Part shown: piece after piece, positions 1-5,817 of the stretch
How positions within the stretch are numbered: the stretch's first letter is position 1
Layout: each line of letters begins with the position of its first letter
DNA from: Cytophagaceae bacterium
GTDB taxonomy: Bacteria; Bacteroidota; Bacteroidia; Cytophagales; Spirosomataceae
Reading direction: 5' to 3'
Assembly (NCBI GenBank): GCA_947471105.1
Contig: CANIYB010000107.1
Span: forward strand, 1-7,688
DNA: 7,688 bases
Notes under the pieces: model-generated
The model's input: only the letters and a program-made list of their open reading frames with translations
Database searches by the model: none
What the model was told of the DNA's origin: nothing
Made by a program: the position numbers and the translations under genes

Positions 1-1
1 A

Positions 2-76
2 ACCCAAGGAAGATCTTCGGAACCGGGTTTTGAAAATGATTGGTTTGTTAAGGAGGTAACTGGGTTAAATTGTTGG
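2..76 (+). CDS. possible 3' end of a plus-strand gene, cut by window edge
   Basis: One plus-strand frame is open from the left edge and reads TQGRSSEPGFENDWFVKEV, then TGLNCW and a TAG at 74-76. The composition is protein-like (mixed charge, two Trp, no low-complexity run), but only 24 codons are visible and no family can be named. If real, this gene converges on the acyltransferase at 297-1502. A weak 5-bp hairpin (72-76 with 88-92) followed by six T at 97-102 overlaps the stop and could end its transcript. The minus strand is also open through this stretch in one frame, from about 123 down to the edge, but it has no start codon and is rich in Pro, Thr and Ser, so it looks less like a gene. 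Low confidence. Confidence 0.3.
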
Positions 77-296
77 TAGGTAGGAGTCCAACTCGATTTT
101 TTGCTACAGGCCCAAAAAGCTATTTGGGACAAAAGTAAAAGGTAGGTCAAATGTTTAATTTTCATCATGCTTATAGGTTGTGCAAGTAAATTAATGGAAA
201 TAAAATACGCAACATACTGATAATGAATAAAGGAGATAAAATTCCTACTTGTGCCGATGTAATTTAAGGCCCCGCTTTATCTCCCTTTAGCCTTTA
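77..296. other. intergenic stretch, no gene seen
   Basis: Between the putative plus-strand gene end and the stop of the acyltransferase only short chance frames occur (for example a 17-codon plus-strand frame at 167-220). The only structure of note is the inverted repeat at 226-290, listed separately. A 6-bp inverted repeat CCCAAA/TTTGGG at 111-128 has no T tract on either strand. Confidence 0.6.
226..290 (-). terminator. inverted repeat, possible terminator of the acyltransferase gene
   Basis: GGAGATAAA at 232-240 is perfectly complementary to TTTATCTCC at 276-284, and the flanks (AATAAA and CTTTA) extend the pairing imperfectly. The loop is about 35 bases, which is long for an intrinsic terminator. 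On the minus strand the stem begins about 12 bases after the stop codon at 297-299 and is followed by TTTATTC, a weak T tract. It is the only candidate terminator for this gene in the window. Confidence 0.35.
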
Positions 297-1502
297 TTAC
301 AAATAACTTAACCACCATTTTTCCTTGTGCGCCGTTTTATAGGAATCATACCATTTGCATAAGGGATATAGGCCACTAATAATAAGCATCCAAATTAGGT
401 ACACAAAACCCAGGCTATATCCTTCCCCTTTGATGCTAAAAAGGAAGGGAAAGGTTTGTAGACTGTTGATGGCTTCTACTAGGGAGTGCCCTCTTGAAAA
501 GTATAAAATCATGCAAATGGTGTGCACCAGATAGAAATGAAGAATGTAATAGAAAAAGGCCGTTCTCCCGAATACGCGGAATGCTTTTGTTATTTTATTT
601 TGGATCGTTTCCAAAAACGATAAGGCTAAAATAGCAAATCCGATCATCACCGACATGTAAGCCAAAGAAGGGGGATATTTATGCACTTTTATAAAAGATA
701 AAAACGTGTGAAACATGGTATTTTGGGGAGTCCAAGGATTTGGGTCGCCATAGAGATTGATACCTCTCAATAAAATGAAAAAGCCTATCAATGATAAGCC
801 AAATCTCAATAAGATTTTTTGCCTATGTTCGGAGGTGAATTTAGAGGTAAAGAAAATCCCAAAGCAATAGCCTAAAATCATTAGGCCCGTCCAAGGAACA
901 AAGGGATACATAATGGCAATGAAATGATCTTTTGCGATGGGGTATATCGCAAAGGAGCCATGGTGAAAAAGATCCCACCAGAAGCCTGCCTTAAATCCCG
1001 GTTCTGCCTCCAAAAAGTCTAGGGCATTGTGGCCCAAGACAATGAAAAGGCCGATGGCTAATAAAATTTTATAGGGCAAGCGACTCAGAAAACCTAAAAT
1101 AATCATGCTAATTCCGATGGCCCAAATAACCTGCATGATGAGTAAACTATAAAACGGATTAAAGGTCATGCCTAAAGTAATCAAGCCAAATTCGACGAAA
1201 ATAAGCCACAGTCCGCGCTTGATCAGAAACGAACTCAACTCCGATGAAGACTTGCGAGTGCTTTGTAAATAGATGGAAAGACCGGAAAGAAAAACAAACG
1301 TGGGGGCACATAGGTGAGTGATCCAACGCGTAAAAAAGAGAACAGGAGTGGTGGTTGATATATTTAGCGGGTCATCCAAATAAGCTCCTTGGTGTAAAAA
1401 ATCCCGAACATGATCGATCGCCATAATGACCATAACGATCCCTCTTAATACGTCGATCGAGTCTATTCTTTTTTGTGTGGCCTCGGCTGAAATTGTTGAC
1501 AT
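297..1502 (-). CDS. HGSNAT-like (DUF1624) integral membrane acyltransferase
   Basis: This is a 401-residue polytopic inner-membrane protein. It opens with the family signature RIDSIDVLRG at residues 12-21, followed by a first membrane segment and the conserved Asp-His pair D30-H31 (AIDHVRDF). A second signature, THLCAPTFVFLSGLS, lies around residues 62-76. About ten hydrophobic helices follow, and near residue 310 there is FGRTAFFYYILHFYLVH, typical of membrane acyltransferases of this clan. The match is to the heparan-alpha-glucosaminide N-acetyltransferase catalytic family (HGSNAT_cat, DUF1624), whose animal member moves an acetyl group from cytosolic acetyl-CoA across the membrane to a sugar. 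Bacterial members are mostly uncharacterised, so the acceptor here is unknown. The ATG at 1500-1502 lies close behind an exact TAAATTTG -7 element. The gene follows the TonB-dependent receptor on the same strand, but a terminator separates them, so it is probably transcribed separately. Confidence 0.85.
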   Translation of the reverse strand: MSTISAEATQKRIDSIDVLRGIVMVIMAIDHVRDFLHQGAYLDDPLNISTTTPVLFFTRWITHLCAPTFVFLSGLSIYLQSTRKSSSELSSFLIKRGLWLIFVEFGLITLGMTFNPFYSLLIMQVIWAIGISMIILGFLSRLPYKILLAIGLFIVLGHNALDFLEAEPGFKAGFWWDLFHHGSFAIYPIAKDHFIAIMYPFVPWTGLMILGYCFGIFFTSKFTSEHRQKILLRFGLSLIGFFILLRGINLYGDPNPWTPQNTMFHTFLSFIKVHKYPPSLAYMSVMIGFAILALSFLETIQNKITKAFRVFGRTAFFYYILHFYLVHTICMILYFSRGHSLVEAINSLQTFPFLFSIKGEGYSLGFVYLIWMLIISGLYPLCKWYDSYKTAHKEKWWLSYL

Positions 1503-1525
1503 AAATGCTATTTGATTTTAAATCT

Positions 1526-1556
1526 CAAATTTATAAAAATACCCATTGGAATCAAT
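1526..1556 (-). promoter_or_regulatory. Bacteroidota-type promoter of the acyltransferase gene
   Basis: On the minus strand ATTG (1553-1556) is followed after 19 bases by TAAATTTG (1526-1533), an exact match to the Bacteroidota -7 consensus TAnnTTTG with acceptable spacing to a TTG-type -33 box. The predicted transcript would start near 1519-1521, giving a leader of about 17-20 bases before the ATG at 1502. The -33 box and spacer lie inside the terminator hairpin of the preceding receptor gene. Activity is inferred from the motif only. Confidence 0.5.
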
Positions 1557-1564
1557 GGGTATTT
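1531..1564 (-). terminator. intrinsic terminator of the TonB-dependent receptor gene
   Basis: AAATACCCATTG (1537-1548) and CAATGGGTATTT (1553-1564) form a perfect 12-bp stem with a 4-base loop. Read on the minus strand it starts 27 bases after the receptor stop at 1592-1594 and runs into TATTTTTAT, the expected U-rich tail. It shares bases with the promoter of the next gene. Confidence 0.75.
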
Positions 1565-1591
1565 AAATCACATTTTATGTTTTTCTAAAAT

Positions 1592-4165
1592 TTAATTAAG
1601 GGAGTGGCGAAGGGTAATTCCATAGGTTTTTGGATCTCCTAAAACAGCTGCATATTGTCCTGCGTTCCCGCCGGCTGGCAGTAGTTGCTCGAAGTAGTTT
1701 TGATCCAAAACATTTCTACCCCAAATCGAGATGCTTACCCCTTTCACAGCTCTAAATCCAATCCTTGCATTCAGCAAAGAATAGCCTTCTACGTTTAAAT
1801 ATTTCGAAGGGGTAGCACTCGACGAGAATCCTGAACGCGCATAATCGTCCACGGCAATATAGAATTCACCTGTTTGGCCTAAGAATTTGGCCACATTGGT
1901 ATATTCTCCACCAAAAGAAGCGGCCCATTTAGAAACCCCAGGCAAATCTTGGCCTGAAATATCCTTAAAGAAGTTAGCGCCTCCGGTTTCTTCTAAAGGA
2001 ACGGGCGCATTTTTGAAGGAGGTATAGATCGCTTCAGTATAAGCTAAATTACCATAAAAGGAGAAGTGTTTGTTTAAACTTAAAGTGCCATCCACTTCAA
2101 TTCCACGTACTTTTACTCCTTCTGCATTTGCTAGATAGCCACGATTAACAGCTGGATCTGGGGTTTGAACGAGCGTCTGGTAATTTGTAATATCGGTATT
2201 GTAGGCTGTTAAATTAAAGGTTGTATTTCCACTTGGCCGCGTTTTAAGTCCTATCTCAATATGCTGCGTTCCTTCTGGTTTGATTTGTGCCAAGTCAAGA
2301 ATTGGCTGACCATTCAGCGTAGGTAATCCTCCTAAATTTAGACCCGCTGGTTTATAGCCTGTTGAGAAAGTCAAGAAAGAATTGAAGTTCTTTGAGCGTT
2401 TGTATGCTAACGTCGCCTGGCCTGAGAAATTGCGATCTGTTACATCTGCATTAAATGCCTGGTCCGAATACACTAATTTTTTCAAGGCAACTAAAGCTGG
2501 ATCAGTTGTTTGCAAGCCTCCATATGTGGTACGGCTGTAGGTTAAATCTTTCGCATCATAGTTATAACGTATCCCTGGCATTAAGCTGATTTTGTTGGAT
2601 AAAGCGAGGTCCAACTGACCAAAAACGGCTGCTGAAAGTGTGTTCAAGTTTGAACGTGTTTTGATCCCGTAACCTTCGAAAAGACCTGGCGTTTTCCAAA
2701 GGGCACTCGTGGTGCTTTGATTAAATCTCCACGTGGCTGATCCACCTTCCTCGGTTTGATCCGGATTTGATTTTAGGTTTTGGCCAAAAACAAAGACTCC
2801 AAATACCGCGCTCAATTTAGAAGAGAATGTTCCGGCCCACCTGATTTCTTGTGACCATTGCTCATGCTTAGAAGGTGCTTGCGAATATTTTAATGCTTGC
2901 AAACCGGTGAAATCGCGGTCATTCGATGGATCCCAATTCCAATAACGCCAAGCAGATGTCGCCGTTAAAGTTCCAGGTCCTAATTGAATGTCGGCATTTA
3001 ATGAAATCCCTCCTAAATCTTGGTTAGATCGCCAAGGTGTATCGTGATCAATCAAGCGGTCAAATGGATCGCGAGAAGGCAAGGTATAATTTAAATCCTT
3101 AATGATATTCTCGAATTGGCGATATCCAGCGCGCAAGGTAGGAGCAACGCCCGCTAATACTTGTGCATAGCCATTGGGCCTTTGTTCAGTAAAATCCCCA
3201 ATTAACGTGAATTTCAATTTCTCTGAAGGCACAAATAATAACTGCCCACGCACACCCAAATTATTTAAGTCATTCACTTTCTGCTGCGTTGCCACGTTGT
3301 ACAATAACCCGTCGCGCTGCGTTCCTGAGAAGGAAATTCGCGCCGCTAATGTTTTTGAAAGTGGGCCCGTTACACTAGCTTTGGCCTGAATATATCCATA
3401 ATTACCATAGCTCAATTCGAAGTTGGCCCCCGGCGTAAAACTCGCTTTTTTCGTCGTCACGTTAAAGTTACCTGCTGAGGTATTTTTACCAAACAAGGTT
3501 CCTTGAGGTCCACGTAAAACTTCTACTTGCTCAATATCAATGAAGTCCATCGTCGTCGCGGCAGGCCGAGCATAATAAACGCCATCCACATAAAAGCCTA
3601 CTCCTGGATCAATTCCATCATTCGTTAATCCGAAAGTTGTACCTAATCCACGAATGCTTAAAGAGGTATTTCGGGGATTAGATGAATACAATTGGACCGA
3701 TGGGATAAATTCCTTCAAACGGTTTACATTAAATGACCCCGTTTCTGCCACTTTCGCACCGGCTACAACCGTAATCGGAATAGGCACATCTTGAACCGCT
3801 TCTTTTCTCCGACGAGAGGTTACCACGATTTCATCTAATTCTTTTGTTTCTTCTTTTAGCAAGATGGTGACTGGAGTTCCTTCCGCCACATACTCTTGTT
3901 TTTGGTACCCGATAAAACTAAGCACTAAACGTAAGGGAAACCTTTGGCCAGTCTGAAAATAGAAGTGTCCTTCTGCATCCGTGATGACCCCGTGAGTCGT
4001 TCCTTTGATAAAAATAGAAACTCCAGGAATGGGTTGCTTTGTAATTTCATCTAACACTTGGCCACTTAAGGTCGAGTTAATCACCGATTTGGTTTGTTGG
4101 GATATTAAAAGATTAGGGAATAAAATCAGGCCTAGGCCCAATAGGAAAACATAGAAATTTTTCAT
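1592..4165 (-). CDS. TonB-dependent outer-membrane receptor with carboxypeptidase-regulatory-like domain
   Basis: This 857-residue protein should be a 22-strand outer-membrane barrel that imports a ligand using TonB-ExbBD energy. A signal peptide covers about residues 1-22 (MKNFYVFLLG onward, ending near LLISQ). A CarboxypepD_reg-like domain follows at about 32-107 (LSGQVLDEITKQPIPGVSIF), then a TonB-box-like LDEIVVTS at 110-117. The plug spans about 121-240, with IRGLG near 171 and the plug-end signature VEVLRGPQGTLFGKNTSAG at 214-232. The rest is the barrel, with near-C-terminal SISIWGRNVLDQNYFEQLLP; it ends in RHSLN rather than the usual terminal aromatic. No SusD-like partner lies beside it, so it is not a SusCD pair. 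The plug style resembles receptors for small hydrophobic, metal-chelate or aromatic ligands, but the substrate cannot be read from sequence. Its upstream region carries a mini-ORF and hairpin (see separate entries), suggesting leader-mediated control. Confidence 0.93.
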   Translation of the reverse strand: MKNFYVFLLGLGLILFPNLLISQQTKSVINSTLSGQVLDEITKQPIPGVSIFIKGTTHGVITDAEGHFYFQTGQRFPLRLVLSFIGYQKQEYVAEGTPVTILLKEETKELDEIVVTSRRRKEAVQDVPIPITVVAGAKVAETGSFNVNRLKEFIPSVQLYSSNPRNTSLSIRGLGTTFGLTNDGIDPGVGFYVDGVYYARPAATTMDFIDIEQVEVLRGPQGTLFGKNTSAGNFNVTTKKASFTPGANFELSYGNYGYIQAKASVTGPLSKTLAARISFSGTQRDGLLYNVATQQKVNDLNNLGVRGQLLFVPSEKLKFTLIGDFTEQRPNGYAQVLAGVAPTLRAGYRQFENIIKDLNYTLPSRDPFDRLIDHDTPWRSNQDLGGISLNADIQLGPGTLTATSAWRYWNWDPSNDRDFTGLQALKYSQAPSKHEQWSQEIRWAGTFSSKLSAVFGVFVFGQNLKSNPDQTEEGGSATWRFNQSTTSALWKTPGLFEGYGIKTRSNLNTLSAAVFGQLDLALSNKISLMPGIRYNYDAKDLTYSRTTYGGLQTTDPALVALKKLVYSDQAFNADVTDRNFSGQATLAYKRSKNFNSFLTFSTGYKPAGLNLGGLPTLNGQPILDLAQIKPEGTQHIEIGLKTRPSGNTTFNLTAYNTDITNYQTLVQTPDPAVNRGYLANAEGVKVRGIEVDGTLSLNKHFSFYGNLAYTEAIYTSFKNAPVPLEETGGANFFKDISGQDLPGVSKWAASFGGEYTNVAKFLGQTGEFYIAVDDYARSGFSSSATPSKYLNVEGYSLLNARIGFRAVKGVSISIWGRNVLDQNYFEQLLPAGGNAGQYAAVLGDPKTYGITLRHSLN

Positions 4166-4199
4166 TAATTGTACTGGTTTAATGTTAATAAGAATTCAT

Positions 4200-4253
4200 T
4201 TAGCGATGAGCTTGTTTTTTTAAGCCTGCCAATCTGTTCCCGCAGATTGGCAT
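4200..4253 (-). CDS. possible second mini-ORF in the receptor leader
   Basis: An ATG at 4251-4253, seven bases after the stop of the Cys-Cys mini-ORF, opens a 17-codon frame reading MPICGNRLAGLKKQAHR with TAA at 4200-4202. It runs through almost the whole hairpin at 4227-4252, so a ribosome translating it would keep the hairpin open. Its stop overlaps the start of a four-codon frame (TAAATG, ending at 4185). Nothing shows that it is translated, and a frame of this length is expected by chance. Confidence 0.2.
   Translation of the reverse strand: MPICGNRLAGLKKQAHR
4227..4252. promoter_or_regulatory. strong hairpin in the receptor leader
   Basis: TGCCAATCTG (4227-4236) and CAGATTGGCA (4243-4252) form a perfect 10-bp stem with a 6-base loop. 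On the minus strand, in the receptor transcript, it starts 8 bases after the mini-ORF stop and about 60 bases before the receptor ATG. It is preceded by six A and followed by GGCTTAAAAAAAC, so it lacks the U tract of an intrinsic terminator in that direction. On the plus strand it is followed by six T and would pass as a terminator, although no plus-strand gene ends here. A role as a leader regulatory element is inferred from position. Confidence 0.6.
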
Positions 4254-4260
4254 TTTTTAT

Positions 4261-4290
4261 TTAACAGCAAGAGTTGTTTTTCTTTTTCAT
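4261..4290 (-). CDS. nine-codon leader peptide candidate MKKKNNSCC
   Basis: The frame is ATG, three Lys codons, two Asn, Ser, then TGC TGT and TAA. It encodes MKKKNNSCC, so two adjacent Cys codons stand just before the stop. It lies downstream of the promoter-like pair at 4317-4350 and just upstream of the hairpin at 4227-4252, 95 bases before the receptor start codon. A ribosome paused on the Cys codons (4264-4269) would be expected to reach into the 5' arm of that hairpin. Short translated leaders with repeated codons for the sensed amino acid are a known control device, and Cys-rich leader peptides are known in other phyla. Whether this one is translated or conserved cannot be told from one sequence. 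A purely structural peptide role is unlikely at this size. Confidence 0.45.
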   Translation of the reverse strand: MKKKNNSCC

Positions 4291-4316
4291 TTTTGAATGT
4301 TTTGTGTTTTATTCTA

Positions 4317-4350
4317 CAAACCCTACCGATTTAATAGATTATTTGACAAA
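4317..4350 (-). promoter_or_regulatory. candidate promoter for the TonB-dependent receptor leader
   Basis: On the minus strand TTTG (4347-4350) is followed after 21 bases by TAGGGTTTG (4317-4325), which is the Bacteroidota -7 motif TAnnTTTG with one extra base. The transcript would start around 4310, about 20 bases before the Cys-Cys mini-ORF, and leave a leader of roughly 145 bases. No better match exists between here and the receptor ATG, which favours one transcript carrying the mini-ORF, the hairpin and the receptor. Confidence 0.4.
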
Positions 4351-4450
4351 AGTATAACCCTTCTCATTAAAATGCAAATAATCGTTGGTGATTTTTGTAA
4401 TTCGGAAAATCGTTTCGATAAATTGGGCTAGACATTTGCTCCAGCCATTG

Positions 4451-4780
4451 TCAGTGATTCTTCCCTTTTGCCAGTAACATCGTAAACGCATTTTCCCAAT
4501 CCGGGACCGTTTCGGATTCATACCCATAAGATTTGCCGGTAGCAATCGAACTAAAAGCCTTCATCGCCTTTAAATGCACCCCACTTCGCATGAATTGCAT
4601 CATCAATTCTCTACTTTCCCACGCTGTTATGGTGCATTGAAAGCCATACATTTTTTTCACGGCACTATGCAGGTTTCCTTTGGCTGCTTGCGCTTGACTA
4701 AAAGTTGGAATAGCTAGCATCCAAAATTTAAAAAATCCCAAAATTCCTTTGGGTTTTAAACCTGTGATGGATATGTACAT
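4451..4780 (-). CDS. small dimeric alpha/beta-barrel-like protein (DUF3291 or CrtA-like)
   Basis: This 109-residue protein has no signal peptide and is predicted cytosolic. It starts MYISITGLKPKG, continues with a basic/aromatic helix (FFKFWMLAIPTFSQAQAAKG, about 16-35), a beta segment FQCTITAWESRE (47-58) and a helix with MMQFMRSGVHLKAMKAF (60-76). The order 'Thr-Ala-Trp-Glu-Ser, then a helix with Met and Arg-Ser-Gly-x-His' is familiar from ferredoxin-like dimeric alpha/beta-barrel proteins (DUF3291, spheroidene monooxygenase-like and antibiotic-biosynthesis monooxygenase relatives). The fold assignment comes from recall of similar Bacteroidota proteins; the exact family and any substrate are uncertain. 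It is the second gene of a two-gene unit, starting 6 bases after the stop of the membrane protein gene. No convincing minus-strand terminator lies between its stop and the receptor leader. Confidence 0.75.
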   Translation of the reverse strand: MYISITGLKPKGILGFFKFWMLAIPTFSQAQAAKGNLHSAVKKMYGFQCTITAWESRELMMQFMRSGVHLKAMKAFSSIATGKSYGYESETVPDWENAFTMLLAKGKNH

Positions 4781-4786
4781 GTTATA

Positions 4787-5062
4787 TCATTTGCCGTTCC
4801 AACCATCCTCCATTCCTTTCAAAAAATCCTTGTATCCCACTTCGTAACCGAATAGACCGCCAATCAAAGCAAGATGAATAATCAAGATTGCTTTTTGCCA
4901 TTGAGGACGTTCTTTCCAAGGCTGATTTTGGTCAAAGGGGTCAAAAATTAATGCGATTCCTAATTGGGTCGCCGCCTCTAAAGCCGATTTTTTAACCCAT
5001 AATTCATAAAGTCCCAAAAGGACGAAACCTATATAAAGGTATTTGTTAAATGAAGATTTCAT
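4787..5062 (-). CDS. small two-helix membrane protein of unknown function
   Basis: This 91-residue protein has two hydrophobic segments, about residues 8-23 (YLYIGFVLLGLYELWV) and 57-76 (QKAILIIHLALIGGLFGYEV). Between them lies a polar loop with FDPFDQNQPW (40-49), a stretch that I recognise as recurring in uncharacterised Bacteroidota membrane proteins of this size. The last residues (KGMEDGWNGK) are polar. No catalytic motif is visible and no function is proposed. It is the first gene of a tight two-gene unit with the alpha/beta-barrel-like protein, so both products are probably made together. An exact -7 element lies 20 bases upstream of the ATG at 5060-5062. Confidence 0.8.
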   Translation of the reverse strand: MKSSFNKYLYIGFVLLGLYELWVKKSALEAATQLGIALIFDPFDQNQPWKERPQWQKAILIIHLALIGGLFGYEVGYKDFLKGMEDGWNGK

Positions 5063-5081
5063 ACGGTAGTTGTTGATACTT

Positions 5082-5089
5082 CAAAATTA
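5082..5089 (-). promoter_or_regulatory. -7 promoter element of the two-gene operon
   Basis: TAATTTTG on the minus strand matches the Bacteroidota TAnnTTTG consensus exactly and lies 20 bases upstream of the ATG at 5062. The region around -33 is only T-rich, without a TTTG at the usual spacing, so the call rests on the -7 box and its position. Confidence 0.4.
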
Positions 5090-5175
5090 AAAAAAGCAAA
5101 GAATAAAAAAAATACCCCGGCATGACTGGAATAATTAGTCTGATATTTACGTGATTACCGGCTCGTGGGAATAAA

Positions 5176-5203
5176 AAAAAGAGGTCAGATCTGACCTCTT
5201 TTT
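5176..5203. terminator. palindromic, bidirectional terminator after the small secreted protein gene
   Basis: GAGGTCAGA (5181-5189) and TCTGACCTC (5190-5198) make a perfect 9-bp palindrome flanked by at least five A on the left and five T on the right. The structure can work in both directions. On the minus strand it lies 21 bases behind the stop of the 5224-5634 gene and separates it from the two-gene operon. Confidence 0.85.
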
Positions 5204-5223
5204 AAATAGGATAATTTACATAC

Positions 5224-5634
5224 TTATTGAACAACCCAATCTGTATATTCGTCAGTCATCGTTCCTAATTTAGCTAACTCATCAGCGACAGGTTTCATTT
5301 TAGCGTTAGCTGCGTTTCCACCTGCATTCATCGTCCCATCAGGATTGTAAAATTTATTTCTTTCCGCATCATTTTTATAAATAATTAAAACCCCCATTTT
5401 ATTGGCTGATTTTCCTCGAACAAATTTTAACACGTGCCCTTGACAAGAAAATGCTTTTGATGAAGCAGGAACCCATTTGCTTTTAACCGCATCTTCAAAT
5501 TGTTGCATGGTCGTTTTGCCATTTAATTTGACAGAAAACGTGTGAATACCCACCAAGGTTCCCTTAGGTAACACTTGGGCAAAAGTTGCTGTGCTCAATA
5601 GAACAAAAGCAGCTAAGATTAAAAAGTTTTTCAT
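5224..5634 (-). CDS. small secreted protein of unknown function
   Basis: This 136-residue protein has a clear Sec signal peptide, MKNFLILAAFVLLSTATFAQ, with cleavage expected around residues 19-20. The mature part is about 116 residues, with one Cys (SCQGH, near residue 64) and alternating beta and helical segments: GIHTFSVKLNGKTTMQQFED, then HVLKFVRGKSANKMGVLIIY, then a helix with DAERNKFY. A Gly/Asn/Ala-rich stretch (GTMNAGGNAANAKM) and a C-terminal helix follow. The pattern could be a ferredoxin-like alpha/beta fold in the periplasm, but I do not recognise a named family. It sits alone between two terminators, so it is probably a single-gene unit. The ATG at 5632-5634 directly precedes the signal peptide and is the natural start. 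Confidence 0.8.
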   Translation of the reverse strand: MKNFLILAAFVLLSTATFAQVLPKGTLVGIHTFSVKLNGKTTMQQFEDAVKSKWVPASSKAFSCQGHVLKFVRGKSANKMGVLIIYKNDAERNKFYNPDGTMNAGGNAANAKMKPVADELAKLGTMTDEYTDWVVQ

Positions 5635-5724
5635 TGTTTAATTTGGTTTTAGTTGTTTCCTACTCGTGTGGCTTTTCAGATTCCGCCCTGTTTTTTAACG
5701 TGATTCGCTGACTTCACCTTGTTC

Positions 5725-5757
5725 GAAAGATACTATTAATTCAGCAAATATTGCAAT
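5725..5757 (-). promoter_or_regulatory. weak candidate promoter of the small secreted protein gene
   Basis: On the minus strand ATTG (5754-5757) is followed after 21 bases by TATCTTTC (5725-5732), one base off the TAnnTTTG consensus. It would give a leader of about 80 bases. Little else in the 183-base gap looks like a promoter. Confidence 0.25.
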
Positions 5758-5773
5758 CGATTTTAAATGATTA

Positions 5774-5802
5774 GGCCTGCATTTCTTGTTGAAACACAGG
5801 CC
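5774..5802 (-). terminator. terminator-like hairpin after the lipoprotein gene
   Basis: GGCCTGCATTTC (5774-5785) and GAAACACAGGCC (5791-5802) pair over 12 positions with two central mismatches and a 5-base loop. On the minus strand it starts 15 bases after the stop at 5818-5820. The following sequence TAATCATTTT is only moderately T-rich, so termination strength is uncertain. Confidence 0.5.
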
Positions 5803-5817
5803 CTGTGATTATTTTAA

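Noticed and set aside
1..123. Minus-strand frame open to the left edge
   Set aside because: It has no start codon after the upstream stop and is rich in Pro, Thr and Ser; the plus-strand reading of the same bases looks more like protein.
167..220. 17-codon plus-strand frame (MLIGCASKLMEIKYATY) in the left intergenic region
   Set aside because: It is short, with no promoter, hairpin or downstream plus-strand gene to give it a role, unlike the Cys-Cys mini-ORF.
3174..3389. 71-codon plus-strand frame inside the receptor
   Set aside because: It is antisense to a strongly supported TonB-dependent receptor barrel and has no own promoter or domain.
4408..4420. Short inverted repeat ATCG-TTT-CGAT as terminator of the two-gene operon
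   Set aside because: The stem is only 4 bp and too weak to be called; the operon has no clear terminator in this gap.
4339..4545. 68-codon minus-strand frame overlapping the end of the alpha/beta-barrel-like gene
   Set aside because: Its first half lies out of frame inside a better-supported gene and its N-terminal part has no protein-like pattern; only its last 20 residues are discussed as a possible relic.
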